Shown: positions 41,031-49,927, numbered from the stretch's first letter. The stretch: DNA of 64,000 nt from Flavobacterium fluviatile (GCF_010645065.1 NZ_JAADZW010000003.1:1-64000), one strand, 5' to 3'. The notes: generated by a model not told the origin, from the sequence alone. Numbers and translations are program-made.

Positions 41031-42080
41031 TTATAACTGTTTTTCTTTTATTTTAAGTGGTTTTGCACTAATCTCCTCATACTGATTGCGTGAACGAAAA
41101 ATATCAATTGCAAGATATACAGCCTGTTTAAATGAATTATGATCTGCCATATCCTTTCCTGCAATATCATAAGCAGTACCATGATCCGGCGAGGTTCTGA
41201 TCCTGTTTAGTCCTGCCGAATAATTAACTCCTTTTCCAAATGATAATGTTTTAAAAGGAATCAATCCCTGGTCGTGATAAGTTGCTACAACAGCGTCATA
41301 TTTTTCATGCTGGCCGCTTCCAAAAAAACCATCTGCCGGAAAAGGTCCAAAAACCAAAGTTCCGGCATCGAATATTTTTTTTAATGCAGGTTTTAACACC
41401 AAATCATCTTCTTTTCCTATCACACCTCCATCACCGGCATGAGGATTCAGGCTTAGCACTGCAATTTTAGGCCTTACAATACTAAAATCCTGGATTAATG
41501 ATTTTTTGATCGTTTCGATTTTTCTTGTAATTAATTCTTCTGTTAAATGAGAAGAAACTTCATTCAGAGGAACATGGTCTGTCAACAAACCAACTCTCAA
41601 ATCATCATGAACCATCATCATCAATGCATTCCCTTCCAGTTCCTGACCGAGATAATCGGTATGCCCCGGAAATTTAAAATTTTCCGACTGAATATTGTAT
41701 TTATTTATAGGAGCTGTTACCAAAACATCAATCTCTCCTTCTTTTAATGCTTTTGTAACGGCCACAAATGATTTTATAGCGTACTCACCTATTTTCTCAT
41801 CGTTTGTACCTAAATTTATTTCAACACTTTCTCTCCATAGATTAAAAACGTTCACTTTACCGGGCAAAACCTGATCTAACTTGTCAATACCATGAAACTG
41901 AACTGTAGAAGTGAAGCTTTTCTTAACAAAAGAAAGTATTTTGGCATTTGCAAAAATAACCGGCGTACATAATTCCAACATACGGGAATCTTCGAATGTT
42001 TTCAATATAACTTCGCTTCCAATACCGTTTAAATCTCCAATCGAAATTCCAACTATTATATTTTCTGCTTTTTTATTCAT
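41031..42080 (-). CDS. pdxA: 4-hydroxythreonine-4-phosphate dehydrogenase
   Basis: Oxidises 4-phosphooxy-L-threonine in DXP-independent-ring assembly of pyridoxal phosphate. 349 residues from the ATG at 42080 (MNKKAENIIVGISIGDLNGIG); the upstream in-frame codon at 42089 is TTG within TTGGAGCTC and may in fact be a ribosome-binding region. Metal-ligand and substrate motifs: FPGHTDYLGQ, LTDHVPL, LSLNPHAGDGGVIGKEDD, DAVVATYHDQGLIPFK and RTSPDHGTAYDIAGK. It is divergent from ribE, with -7 boxes facing each other. Confidence 0.95.
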   Translation of the reverse strand: MNKKAENIIVGISIGDLNGIGSEVILKTFEDSRMLELCTPVIFANAKILSFVKKSFTSTVQFHGIDKLDQVLPGKVNVFNLWRESVEINLGTNDEKIGEYAIKSFVAVTKALKEGEIDVLVTAPINKYNIQSENFKFPGHTDYLGQELEGNALMMMVHDDLRVGLLTDHVPLNEVSSHLTEELITRKIETIKKSLIQDFSIVRPKIAVLSLNPHAGDGGVIGKEDDLVLKPALKKIFDAGTLVFGPFPADGFFGSGQHEKYDAVVATYHDQGLIPFKTLSFGKGVNYSAGLNRIRTSPDHGTAYDIAGKDMADHNSFKQAVYLAIDIFRSRNQYEEISAKPLKIKEKQL

Positions 42081-42100
42081 GAGCTCCAATTATTTATTAC

Positions 42101-42121
42101 TAATTTTGATGTGCAAATTTA
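42101..42121. promoter_or_regulatory. face-to-face -7 elements of ribE and pdxA
   Basis: TAATTTTG (42101-42108, plus) for ribE and TAAATTTG (42114-42121, minus) for pdxA lie five bases apart and point at each other. The two polymerases cannot occupy them together, so expression of the two vitamin genes may be mutually exclusive in each initiation event. Confidence 0.6.
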
Positions 42122-42137
42122 GTAAATAAAACCAACA

Positions 42138-42728
42138 ATGTTCACAGGAATTATAGAAACCTTAGGAAGGGTTTACGAAATACAAAAAGACAAAAATAAT
42201 CTTCACATAACAATTGATTCATCCATCACAAACGAATTAAAAATTGACCAAAGTGTGTCCCATAATGGAATCTGCCTTACTGTTGTTGCTATAAAAGATA
42301 CTTTTTATACCGTAACTGCAATCGAGGAAACTGTCTTAAAAACCAATATTGGAGACTGGAAAGCCGGAGACATTGTTAATTTAGAAAGAGGAATGAAACT
42401 CGGCGACCGCCTTGACGGGCATATTGTACAGGGACATGTAGATCAAACCGGAACCTGCATAAAAATTGAAGAGGCTAACGGAAGCTGGAATTACACTTTT
42501 GAATACGACAAAAACCTAAACAATATTACTATCGAAAAAGGTTCAATAACAGTAAACGGAGTCAGCCTGACAGTAGTAAATTCTAAGACAAACGAATTTA
42601 GTGTTTCTATAATACCTTATACTTTTGAAAACACTAACTTCAAAAATTTTAAAGTTGGCACTAAAATAAATTTAGAGTTTGATGTTGTTGGAAAATATAT
42701 TTCCAGACTTTATTCCATCAAACAATAA
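42138..42728 (+). CDS. ribE: riboflavin synthase, alpha chain
   Basis: Dismutates two 6,7-dimethyl-8-ribityllumazine to riboflavin. 196 residues built of two similar lumazine-binding halves: MFTGIIETLGRVYE ... VSHNGICLTVVAI ... LGDRLDGHIVQGHVDQTG, then ITVNGVSLTVVNS with VSIIPYTFENTNF. The leader is about 25 bases, so there is no room for an FMN riboswitch. Its terminator is shared with the convergent small gene. Confidence 0.96.
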   Translation: MFTGIIETLGRVYEIQKDKNNLHITIDSSITNELKIDQSVSHNGICLTVVAIKDTFYTVTAIEETVLKTNIGDWKAGDIVNLERGMKLGDRLDGHIVQGHVDQTGTCIKIEEANGSWNYTFEYDKNLNNITIEKGSITVNGVSLTVVNSKTNEFSVSIIPYTFENTNFKNFKVGTKINLEFDVVGKYISRLYSIKQ

Positions 42729-42749
42729 AACAAAACTTTTTTACAAAGC

Positions 42750-42782
42750 AAAAGCTTCAGTTTTACACTGAAGCTTTTGTTT
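42750..42782. terminator. bidirectional terminator of ribE and the small C-terminal-tail gene
   Basis: A perfect 11-base stem, AAAAGCTTCAG (42750-42760) / CTGAAGCTTTT (42768-42778), then TGTTTTT. The right arm encodes the last codons of the minus-strand gene. Confidence 0.8.
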
Positions 42783-42993
42783 TTAATTTATGTTTGTATA
42801 TGACATATGTACCTAATAAGATTGCTGCCAATACCAGTATTAGCAAACCAACACCATCTATTGGCGCAGGTGGTTCCGGAGGACCTGGCGCCATTGCTTT
42901 TGCAGTTGATGCTGGCGGTGGCGGATCTGCAGCAAAAACATTAACCACACAAAACGCCATCAAAAACATTATAGTTTTATTTATCATTTTCAT
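42763..42993 (-). CDS. small exported protein with PID-CTERM-like sorting tail
   Basis: 76 residues, or 74 from the second ATG. Signal peptide MINKTIMFLMAFCVVNVFAA, a short proline/alanine-rich middle (DPPPPASTAKAMAPGPPEPP), then PAPIDGVGLLILVLAAILLGTYVIYKHKLK: the triplet P-I-D, a membrane helix and a basic end. This is the tripartite form of the PID-CTERM tail described for Bacteroidota, a proposed sorting signal for an exosortase-like enzyme. Nearly the whole mature protein is linker, so it may be a minimal substrate. No sorting enzyme gene is in the window. Confidence 0.65.
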   Translation of the reverse strand: MKMINKTIMFLMAFCVVNVFAADPPPPASTAKAMAPGPPEPPAPIDGVGLLILVLAAILLGTYVIYKHKLKTKASV

Positions 42994-43120
42994 AAAAAAC
43001 GAAACAGTTTAAAATCTTAGTTTATCTTAAATTTGATTTACAGACTTTTAACAAAGCGTGGTTCTTTCACAAAGTCCGTTGCAAATATATTGCTTTTTAT
43101 TAAAAAAAGACTATGATACA

Positions 43121-43158
43121 AAAAAAGCTTCATAAAAATATTATGAAGCTTTTTTTTA
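43121..43158 (-). terminator. strong terminator after the CAT-anticodon tRNA
   Basis: A perfect 15-base stem (43121-43135 / 43141-43155) with a five-base loop and flanking A and T runs; it can work in both directions. Confidence 0.8.
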
Positions 43159-43161
43159 AAG

Positions 43162-43235
43162 TGGTCCCACCTGGGCTCGAACCAGGGACCACCTGATTAT
43201 GAGTCAGGTGCTCTAACCAGCTGAGCTATAGGACC
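43162..43235 (-). tRNA. tRNA with anticodon CAT (elongator Met, or Ile2)
   Basis: A complete 74-base cloverleaf on the minus strand. Acceptor GGTCCTA / TGGGACC (one G-U), D-stem GCTC/GAGC, anticodon stem CCTGA/TCAGG with loop CTCATAA (anticodon CAT), T-stem CCTGG/CCAGG with loop TTCGAGC. The discriminator is A and no CCA is encoded. The acceptor starts G1-C72, so it is not the initiator. Whether the anticodon C is modified to lysidine (Ile2) cannot be decided by eye. Confidence 0.9.
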
Positions 43236-43371
43236 GGTTAAGAGTTTGCAATATTACTACTATTTTTTATTCGTTCCAAATATTTTATACTCTCATTTGT
43301 ACTTAATTTCAATATTAACAATTCTTATTAAAAATTAAATTGATTATCAGGTAATTATTAAAACATTAAAA

Positions 43372-43776
43372 TCACTTTATTTCCTGACATAGCTCAACTA
43401 AAACCCCGTTTGTGCTTTTAGGATGTAAAAAAATAACCATTTTATTGTCGGCTCCGGGCTTTGGTTTCTCATTTATCAGGATAAAACCCTCTTTTCTTAA
43501 TCGGGCAACTTCTGCTTCTATATCCTCCACATCAAAAGCGATATGATGGATTCCTTCCCCTTTTTTCTTCAGAAACTTTGCAATTGGACTCTCAGGATTT
43601 GTTGCCATTAAAAGTTCAATTTTATTGGTTCCCGTCTGAAAAAATGAAGTCACCACACTTTCTGTCTCTACCGTTTCCATTTTATATGGCGGAACGCCTA
43701 GAAGTTTTTGAAACAAAATATTGGCGTCATCTATATTTTTTACTGCAATTCCAATATGTTCAATTTTATTTACCAT
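43372..43776 (-). CDS. mce: methylmalonyl-CoA epimerase
   Basis: Interconverts (R)- and (S)-methylmalonyl-CoA in propionate metabolism. 134 residues of vicinal-oxygen-chelate fold with metal-ligand motifs IEHIGIAVKNI (His7), FFQTGTNKIELL, GEGIHHIAFDVEDI and NGVLVELCQ. Length and motifs match the family well. No mutase gene is in the window. It starts 23 bases after the unknown 785-residue gene and may be cotranscribed with it. Confidence 0.93.
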   Translation of the reverse strand: MVNKIEHIGIAVKNIDDANILFQKLLGVPPYKMETVETESVVTSFFQTGTNKIELLMATNPESPIAKFLKKKGEGIHHIAFDVEDIEAEVARLRKEGFILINEKPKPGADNKMVIFLHPKSTNGVLVELCQEIK

Positions 43777-43798
43777 AATTTATACATTCAAATACAAT

Positions 43799-46156
43799 TT
43801 ATTGATTTACATAAGTATTAAAATAACCACATTCTGCAATTACATCCTGATAATATTTTGTGTCCGAATAATCGTTTTTCAAAATTTTAAATCCGTTCCA
43901 GGCAATAAAATTAATTTTGTCATCCTGAATTTCCCACCAGCTGTTGACTTTATTATACTTATTATTGTAATACTCATTTCGCTCACATTTTGACATTAAA
44001 TAAATAGATTTTGCTTTTTGCTCTTTGGTTATGGCTGCTTCAAATGCTTTTTGGTAATACATTTTTGACACATCACAATTGGTTATCATTTCTTTCATCG
44101 AATTCCTGAAAGAATATGGACTTGACCCATAACCTACAATCGAAATTTCATAAAAAGTCCGTCCGTTTCCAAAATGTGTAATGTTGTAAAATGCATTTCC
44201 AAGCAGTAAACTATTGGTATAAACATCCTCTTTTTGAGCCAGTTTCTCCTGCATTGTTTTTATTGTATTTAAAAAATCGAGATAACTGTATTTCTTTTTT
44301 TGATACGCAGCGTGATCGCAGTCATGACAGTCCTTTATGTTTCCGTTGAACGGATTCCCCAAAAAGGTTTGATACTGAACAGAATCTGTCTGTTGCATAA
44401 ATCCGATGGCTTCTGAAATTTTATTTTGGAAGGTAGCCTGAACAGCCTGAAAATTATTGATGTCTTTTAACTTCAGACTATAAATTCCGACACCAATTTT
44501 TTCAATTTCGGTTTTATTCGGTTTAGACAGAAAAGCTTTTATATCCAACAGATTTTTTTCATTATCATAAAAAGAGTTCCCTTCGTTCCAATAGCTGTAA
44601 CGAGACTCACCAAATATCTCAGCCATCACCGGATCCGATTTTCCTTTGTAAAGTGCAGACAAATAGCTTCTGCTCCATGAAGAGGCATTTTGATAGCGAA
44701 ACTCCTGCCCTTTATAAGTTTTTGGCAGTTCATTATACAGCCAGTTCAGATCGGCTAAAATTGTTTTTTCGTTTTTATCGGTGAGTTTATCTATTTTGCT
44801 CAGATTATTTACAAACCGAAGCAGACGCAGCTGCATTCCTGCTAATTCAGTTTTTGGCAATGTTTTTACTGCCTTGTCAAAACTTTTGTCTGCATTTGTA
44901 TAATCGCCTTTTAAAGTCTGTAAATATCCCAGACACAAATCCCATAAATAAGGCCTGTCTGTATTTCCTGCTGCTGCAATTTTTTCGACTAAAGCAAAAG
45001 CTGTTTTATCAATTTTAGACTGATTTTCAGTTTTATTTTCTGCTACAGTCTGTTTTTTTATTGGTAAATTTTCTCCGGCATTCTGCTGAAAAGAATTATT
45101 GATAGCCTGTTCCTGTTTATTTACCAGTCTTGTCGCCAGATAATTCAGATGTTCACTTTTAGGATCTAATTCGTAGATTTTTTCAATAGCTTGTTTTTCG
45201 TCTTTATAATAACCGTGTATTGCCCAAAGAGCCGCTTTCTCCTTATTATTTTTTGCCATTGCCAGTGATTTATTCCAGTCGGCATCATTTTTTGGATGAA
45301 AACTATAAGCAGTCACAATTCTCAGTTCCGGGCATTTATCAAAAACCTGGGCATACAAATAGTTAGAAAGCGCATATTTTTTCTGTTTGTAATGGATTCC
45401 TGCCACATACGACAATGCACGATAATACAGCGTATTTTTAGGAACCGAATTTTCTGTTTTATTAAAAAATAAAATTGCCTTTTGCTTGTCATTGCTGTAA
45501 AAACGCGCCTTCATGGTCAGAAACCAGTATCTGTTTTTCAAAAACGGATCTGAAGTCGTATTGTAAACATTTTCTATGGACTGAATCATTTTTGCATCAT
45601 CAAATGTTTTCGCCACAACCGGATCATAACTCCAATAATCTTCTCCAATCGATACGGTTTCAATTTTTTGTGCCAAATACAAAAATTCAATAAAGCTTTT
45701 TACCTTACTATCTTTAAGGCTCATTTTTTTGCCCCATTTTGCAGAAGCAGCATTCTCTTTTTTATTTTTATAATACACATGAAGTTGTGTAACCTCTTCT
45801 TTATTTTTTATTGTGCTTTTTTCATCTGAATAATATCGCGGCTTATCATCTCCAATTAAAAAATAATTCACAGTTGCAGCATCTACACTTCCTTTGAGAT
45901 AAGAAACCCAATCTGATTTGATGTTTTCATTGAAGCGTGAATTATGTTCAGTGTCAAAACCGATTCCATAAAATACATCGCCTGATAAAAAAAGCGGTGA
46001 ATAGGATTTATCTGCAAAGGTCTCCGGTGTAAAATTTGAATTATAGCCAAAAAAATCCCAGTCGTCTCCGCCTGCACAGGCATAAATAATTCCATACACA
46101 AATAATAAGGAAGCACTAGAAACAAGAAACAACTTGCTTAAAAATATTCTTTTCAT
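43799..46156 (-). CDS. large exported protein of unknown function (TPR-like)
   Basis: 785 residues, not recognised. The N-terminal signal ends FVYGIIYACAGGDDWDFF; the Cys may be lipidated, although Tyr at -2 is unusual. The following DDWDFFGYNSNFTPETF is conserved-looking. The middle is helical with TPR/Sel1-like pairs (LYYRALSYVAGIHYKQKKYALSNYLYAQVF; LAMAKNNKEKAALWAIHGYYKDEKQA). CHDCDH near residue 607 could bind metal but is not a heme motif. The start lies 41 bases inside the end of the upstream lipoprotein gene, which makes coupled expression and a shared job likely. Confidence 0.7.
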   Translation of the reverse strand: MKRIFLSKLFLVSSASLLFVYGIIYACAGGDDWDFFGYNSNFTPETFADKSYSPLFLSGDVFYGIGFDTEHNSRFNENIKSDWVSYLKGSVDAATVNYFLIGDDKPRYYSDEKSTIKNKEEVTQLHVYYKNKKENAASAKWGKKMSLKDSKVKSFIEFLYLAQKIETVSIGEDYWSYDPVVAKTFDDAKMIQSIENVYNTTSDPFLKNRYWFLTMKARFYSNDKQKAILFFNKTENSVPKNTLYYRALSYVAGIHYKQKKYALSNYLYAQVFDKCPELRIVTAYSFHPKNDADWNKSLAMAKNNKEKAALWAIHGYYKDEKQAIEKIYELDPKSEHLNYLATRLVNKQEQAINNSFQQNAGENLPIKKQTVAENKTENQSKIDKTAFALVEKIAAAGNTDRPYLWDLCLGYLQTLKGDYTNADKSFDKAVKTLPKTELAGMQLRLLRFVNNLSKIDKLTDKNEKTILADLNWLYNELPKTYKGQEFRYQNASSWSRSYLSALYKGKSDPVMAEIFGESRYSYWNEGNSFYDNEKNLLDIKAFLSKPNKTEIEKIGVGIYSLKLKDINNFQAVQATFQNKISEAIGFMQQTDSVQYQTFLGNPFNGNIKDCHDCDHAAYQKKKYSYLDFLNTIKTMQEKLAQKEDVYTNSLLLGNAFYNITHFGNGRTFYEISIVGYGSSPYSFRNSMKEMITNCDVSKMYYQKAFEAAITKEQKAKSIYLMSKCERNEYYNNKYNKVNSWWEIQDDKINFIAWNGFKILKNDYSDTKYYQDVIAECGYFNTYVNQ

Positions 46157-47120
46157 GGTTTTTTATATTGAATTCGTCTAAGTCGTAAAAAATAATTTCT
46201 TTTGGTTTTTGATGGCTATTTTCATTCAGATCTTCAGCCATTTCGATTAAATCTTCTGATGAAATGGCCTCAACTTTTAATACATCGTTTTCTTCATAAA
46301 ATATGCCGTTTTTATAATTAGCCTGTTTTACTTTAAAAAAAACAGGACTGGTCTGCTCGAAATTTTCATCCTCTTTAAGTTCATTTACAGTAAGCTTTGA
46401 ACGCAATCCGACTACTCTTTGATTTCTAATATGAACTGCCCAGGAATAAACCGGCAAAGCAAAATCAAGATGCAGCGGATATTTTTTTAAACTTTTCAGA
46501 TAACGGTCAGCAACTTTCTTATCATAAACAGAATTCAGCGAATCCGGGGCGATATTGCCCATGTTATAATACATCAAAACACCTGAATCTACGTTTGGTA
46601 TTTTGGTTTTTTTGAAATATTTAATCTGATGCAGCCGTATCGTACCTGAAATTTTCTTTTGCGAAAGCTTTTTAAACAACTCAATAAATTTCAGATAATT
46701 GTCTTTGCTTGAGAGTGTCCAGTCGCAGTCAATCTGAATTTCTTTACAACTAATTTTATTTTTAGAATTGATCTCGTATACTAAAACAAACGTTTTTTGA
46801 ACCAAATCTTCAATATCAAGATTTGGTTTCAGCATCACTTTGTTTTTGATATACACCACGGGAACAACTTCAAAATCACTCATTGTTTCCTTAAAATGAA
46901 TCGGTGATAAAGGAATAGGATATGTATCTTTTGGATGTAAATCAATATCGAAATAACGGATATATATTTTACGGACATTATTCTCAAGAAGAGTTTCTTT
47001 TTCCGTTTCAGACAACTTAAAAATGGTTTTCCAATAATAAAAAGAAACATTCGGCTTGGTAGTATCATGACACGAAATCAAGAAAAGTGAAAGTAATACT
47101 AAAAAGAAAATTTTCTTCAA
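46116..47120 (-). CDS. lipoprotein of unknown function, possibly TIM-barrel
   Basis: 334 residues. Lipoprotein signal MKKIFFLVLLSLFLISCHD with lipobox LISC, so it is anchored in the outer or inner membrane. The segments VRKIYIRYFDIDLHP, IQIDCDWTLSSKDNYLKFIELFKKL, GTIRLHQIKY, GVLMYYNMGNI and LDFALPVYSWAV follow each other like the strands of a glycoside-hydrolase TIM barrel, with Asp in QIDCDWT as a candidate catalytic acid. No family was recognised. It overlaps the 785-residue gene by 41 bases. Promoter candidate TACATTTG at 47143-47150. Confidence 0.72.
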   Translation of the reverse strand: MKKIFFLVLLSLFLISCHDTTKPNVSFYYWKTIFKLSETEKETLLENNVRKIYIRYFDIDLHPKDTYPIPLSPIHFKETMSDFEVVPVVYIKNKVMLKPNLDIEDLVQKTFVLVYEINSKNKISCKEIQIDCDWTLSSKDNYLKFIELFKKLSQKKISGTIRLHQIKYFKKTKIPNVDSGVLMYYNMGNIAPDSLNSVYDKKVADRYLKSLKKYPLHLDFALPVYSWAVHIRNQRVVGLRSKLTVNELKEDENFEQTSPVFFKVKQANYKNGIFYEENDVLKVEAISSEDLIEMAEDLNENSHQKPKEIIFYDLDEFNIKNHEKNIFKQVVSCF

Positions 47121-47142
47121 AACCTGTAAATTAAATTGAAGC

Positions 47143-47150
47143 CAAATGTA
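47143..47150 (-). promoter_or_regulatory. -7 promoter element TACATTTG for the lipoprotein operon
   Basis: An exact TAnnTTTG match on the minus strand, 22 bases before the ATG at 47120. A second match, TATATTTG, lies at 47261-47268 (minus) and could give a longer leader. Confidence 0.5.
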
Positions 47151-47302
47151 AGAAATTATATCCCGTTTGTAAACTTGCGAGGATAACTTTTATTAAATTT
47201 AAAGACAACTTTATTCAAAAACCCAAAACCCAATAAAACGATAAAAAATTTCAATTAAAGCAAATATAATTGTTATTTTGTGCAATTAAATGACAAATCG
47301 TT

Positions 47303-48994
47303 ATGTTGAAAAACAACTTAAAATATTTTACTTTTTTATTGGTATTTTTAATGATGAGTTGCGCAAAGCGCGGCAGCATAACCGGAGGTTTAAAAGACAC
47401 TCTTGCACCCGTTTTAAGGTCAAGTTCACCTGAAAACTTCAGCACCAATTTTAAGGCAGATGAAATCATTCTGACATTCGATGAATATGTCAAACTTAAA
47501 AACACCAATAAGCAGCTGATTATTTCACCTCCAATGAAAACTCCGCCAATTATTACGCCTTCCAATGCAAGTAAATTTATTAATATAAAAATTTTAGACA
47601 CTTTACAGCCCAACACGACTTACAGTCTTAATTTCGGACAAAGTATTGCTGATAATAACGAAGGGAATCCGTATAATCAGTTCAAATATGTTTTTTCTAC
47701 AGGTACTTATATTGATTCTCTTGCCTTAAACGGAAAGATTAAAGATTCTTATGACAAAACAGCAGACAATTTTGTAACTGTTATGCTGTATGAAATAAAT
47801 GATAAATTTAAGGATTCTGTTATTTACAAGGAAAACCCCCGTTATGTAACCAACACTTTAGACAGTTTAACTACTTTCCGATTAGAGAATCTAAAAGCGG
47901 GAAAATATCTTTTGGTAGCTTTAAAGGATAAAGGAAGCAATAATAAATTCAATCCTAAAGATGACAAAATTGGGTTTTTGAAACAACCTGTAACGATTCC
48001 AAATGATACTATTTTTGAATTAGAATTATTTAAGGAACGACTTCCTTTGAAAACTTTCAAACCAATTCAGGCATCTGGAAACCGCTTGTTACTTCCTTAT
48101 GAAGGGAAACAGAATTTTAAAGATACAAAACCAAAAATCGTCCTTAAAAATGGAGATGAAGTTCTTGAAACTATTATAACTCAATTTCCAAAAAAAGATT
48201 CACTGCAAATTTGGTATAAGCCTGTAAAAGCAGATTCATTATCAATGGAAGTCAGCAAAGATACTTACAATAAGACCTTTAATTTTAAAATAAAAAACCA
48301 GAAAAAAGACAGTCTAAACATTACTGCTGCGCAAAATGGCATTATTCATTTCCGGGACAGGTTTACACTTGAAACGGCAACACCACTTATTAAATTTGAT
48401 AAATCAAAAATACAATTAGTTAATAAAGATTCTACGGCCGTCCCTTACACAATGGAATATGATGAGTTCGAGCAGAAACTATATATCGATTTTAAAAAAG
48501 AGCCTTCAGAAAAATACAATTTTACATTTTTGCCGGGTGCTTTAACCGATCTTAATGATAAATCAAATGATACTTTATCCTACAAACTCAATACGCGTGA
48601 AATAGAAGAATACGGCAACCTGACACTAAATTTACAAAACGTAAAGCGTTTCCCTGTTATCGTTGAATTAACCAATAAAAAAGGAGATATTGTACTGGCC
48701 AGTGAATATTCTGAATCTCAGACAAAATTTGATTTTCTGCTTTTAGAACCTAGTGTATATTCTGTCAGGATAATTTATGATGACAATAAAAATAAGATGT
48801 ATGACTCCGGTAACTATTTAGAAAAAAGATATGCCGAAGAAGTTTTTTATTATCAGGAAGAAATCGACCTACATGCAAACTGGGATAAAGTCGAATCTAT
48901 CGATCTAAGTATACCTTATAGTCCTGAACTGGCAAAAAAGAACGAACAGGCAAAGTTAAATGCGGAAAAAAAGAGAAAAAAAACTGCTTTTTAA
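47303..48994 (+). CDS. lipoprotein with N-terminal Ig-like (SbsA-type) domain
   Basis: 563 residues. The lipobox MMSCAKRGSITGGLKDTLAP gives Cys20 as the lipid anchor. A bacterial Ig-like domain of the Big_5/SbsA type is at about 30-120 (PENFSTNFKADEIILTFDEYVKL ... TTYSLNFGQSIADNNEGNPY). Further beta-rich domains of the same general kind follow, and the C-terminus is lysine-rich (KKNEQAKLNAEKKRKKTAF). The family is widespread in Bacteroidota; its role is unknown and is probably a cell-surface or periplasmic binding scaffold. It is convergent with the nitrilase gene, with a 4-base overlap of the ends. Confidence 0.85.
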   Translation: MLKNNLKYFTFLLVFLMMSCAKRGSITGGLKDTLAPVLRSSSPENFSTNFKADEIILTFDEYVKLKNTNKQLIISPPMKTPPIITPSNASKFINIKILDTLQPNTTYSLNFGQSIADNNEGNPYNQFKYVFSTGTYIDSLALNGKIKDSYDKTADNFVTVMLYEINDKFKDSVIYKENPRYVTNTLDSLTTFRLENLKAGKYLLVALKDKGSNNKFNPKDDKIGFLKQPVTIPNDTIFELELFKERLPLKTFKPIQASGNRLLLPYEGKQNFKDTKPKIVLKNGDEVLETIITQFPKKDSLQIWYKPVKADSLSMEVSKDTYNKTFNFKIKNQKKDSLNITAAQNGIIHFRDRFTLETATPLIKFDKSKIQLVNKDSTAVPYTMEYDEFEQKLYIDFKKEPSEKYNFTFLPGALTDLNDKSNDTLSYKLNTREIEEYGNLTLNLQNVKRFPVIVELTNKKGDIVLASEYSESQTKFDFLLLEPSVYSVRIIYDDNKNKMYDSGNYLEKRYAEEVFYYQEEIDLHANWDKVESIDLSIPYSPELAKKNEQAKLNAEKKRKKTAF

Positions 48995-49758
48995 TCCTGA
49001 ATTTCAAACACATCTTTATCGCTTAGGAAATCCATTTTTTTTCGGGTTTCCAACATGCTGTTTTTATCTAATTCAACTAAAAAAACGCCTTCAATTTCCT
49101 GTGGTTCTAAAATTGGATTTCCAAGAAAATCAACCACCTGCGAATGTCCGTTATAGTGATGATTATTTGCATCCACACCTATCCTGTTTAACCCAATTGT
49201 ATAACTAAGGTTCTCTACCGAACGGGCTTTGAGCAGGATATCCCACGCATTTATTCGGACTTTTGGCCAGTTGGCAACATATAAAATCAGATCATAATTT
49301 TCGACATTCCGGACAAATACAGGAAAACGCAAATCATAACAAACCTGCAGGCATATTTTCCATCCTAAATATTCAACAATTTGTTTTTTGCTTCCTGAAG
49401 TATAGATTTTATCTTCTCCTGCCAGTGTAAATAAATGCCTTTTGTCATAAAACTGAATCTCTCCCGACGGAAACACAAACAGAAAACGGTTATAAAATTT
49501 ATTATTTTCTGTAATAATCAGACTTCCCGCAACAGCACAATTTTTATTTTTAGCCAAAGCCTGCATCCAAAGGACAGTTTCTCCCTGCATCGTTTCAGCA
49601 ACTTGTTGAGCATTCATAGTAAATCCTGTCGAAAACATTTCAGGCAGTACTACCAAATCAACATTTGAATCGATCTGATTAATTTTATTCTGAAACTGAA
49701 TTCTGTTTTTAAAAGCATCTTCCCAATAAAGATCCGACTGAATAACTGCAATTTTCAT
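48991..49758 (-). CDS. nitrilase-superfamily amidohydrolase (omega-amidase/YafV-like)
   Basis: 255 residues. The Glu-Lys-Cys triad of the nitrilase fold is clear: LVVLPEMFSTGF (Glu about 42), FYDKRHLFTLAGE (Lys about 107) and CLQVCYDLRFPVF (Cys about 141). Closest in pattern to E. coli YafV and mammalian Nit2, which hydrolyse alpha-ketoglutaramate and alpha-ketosuccinamate formed by transamination of glutamine or asparagine. Cytoplasmic, single gene. Confidence 0.9.
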   Translation of the reverse strand: MKIAVIQSDLYWEDAFKNRIQFQNKINQIDSNVDLVVLPEMFSTGFTMNAQQVAETMQGETVLWMQALAKNKNCAVAGSLIITENNKFYNRFLFVFPSGEIQFYDKRHLFTLAGEDKIYTSGSKKQIVEYLGWKICLQVCYDLRFPVFVRNVENYDLILYVANWPKVRINAWDILLKARSVENLSYTIGLNRIGVDANNHHYNGHSQVVDFLGNPILEPQEIEGVFLVELDKNSMLETRKKMDFLSDKDVFEIQD

Positions 49759-49834
49759 TTTTATAATTTTATATAAAGTTAAAAAAGATGTGGGATTATT
49801 AATTAATCCTGATTAAAATCATTGAAAAAGGTAA

Positions 49835-49874
49835 TTTGCAAAAAAAACGCATTTTTTTGCAAAAAAAATGCGTT
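49835..49874. promoter_or_regulatory. triple GCATTTTTTTTGCAAA-type operator upstream of the permease operon
   Basis: Three overlapping copies of GC(A/G)TTTTTTT(T)GCAAA: minus strand 49835-49850, plus strand 49849-49863, and minus strand ending at 49859-49871. The last two form a nearly perfect palindrome of about 29 bases. The same 16-base word is found before the GH20 gene (54861-54876). It lies over the -33 region of the promoter at 49891-49898 and is a candidate site for the DeoR-family regulator. Confidence 0.6.
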
Positions 49875-49890
49875 AGCTTAAAATAATTTA

Positions 49891-49898
49891 TATATTTG
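49891..49898 (+). promoter_or_regulatory. -7 promoter element TATATTTG for the permease operon
   Basis: An exact TAnnTTTG match 30 bases before the ATG at 49928, immediately downstream of the operator-like repeats. Confidence 0.65.
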
Positions 49899-49927
49899 AA
49901 TTTCCAATACTTTCCAAAACCAACCAA

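Noticed and set aside
42109..42137. Search for an FMN riboswitch before ribE
   Set aside because: Only about 25 bases lie between promoter and start codon, too short for the riboswitch.
44330..44350. CHDCDH in the 785-residue protein as a heme c motif
   Set aside because: The spacing is C-x-x-C-x-H, not C-x-x-C-H. Metal binding remains possible, heme attachment does not follow.
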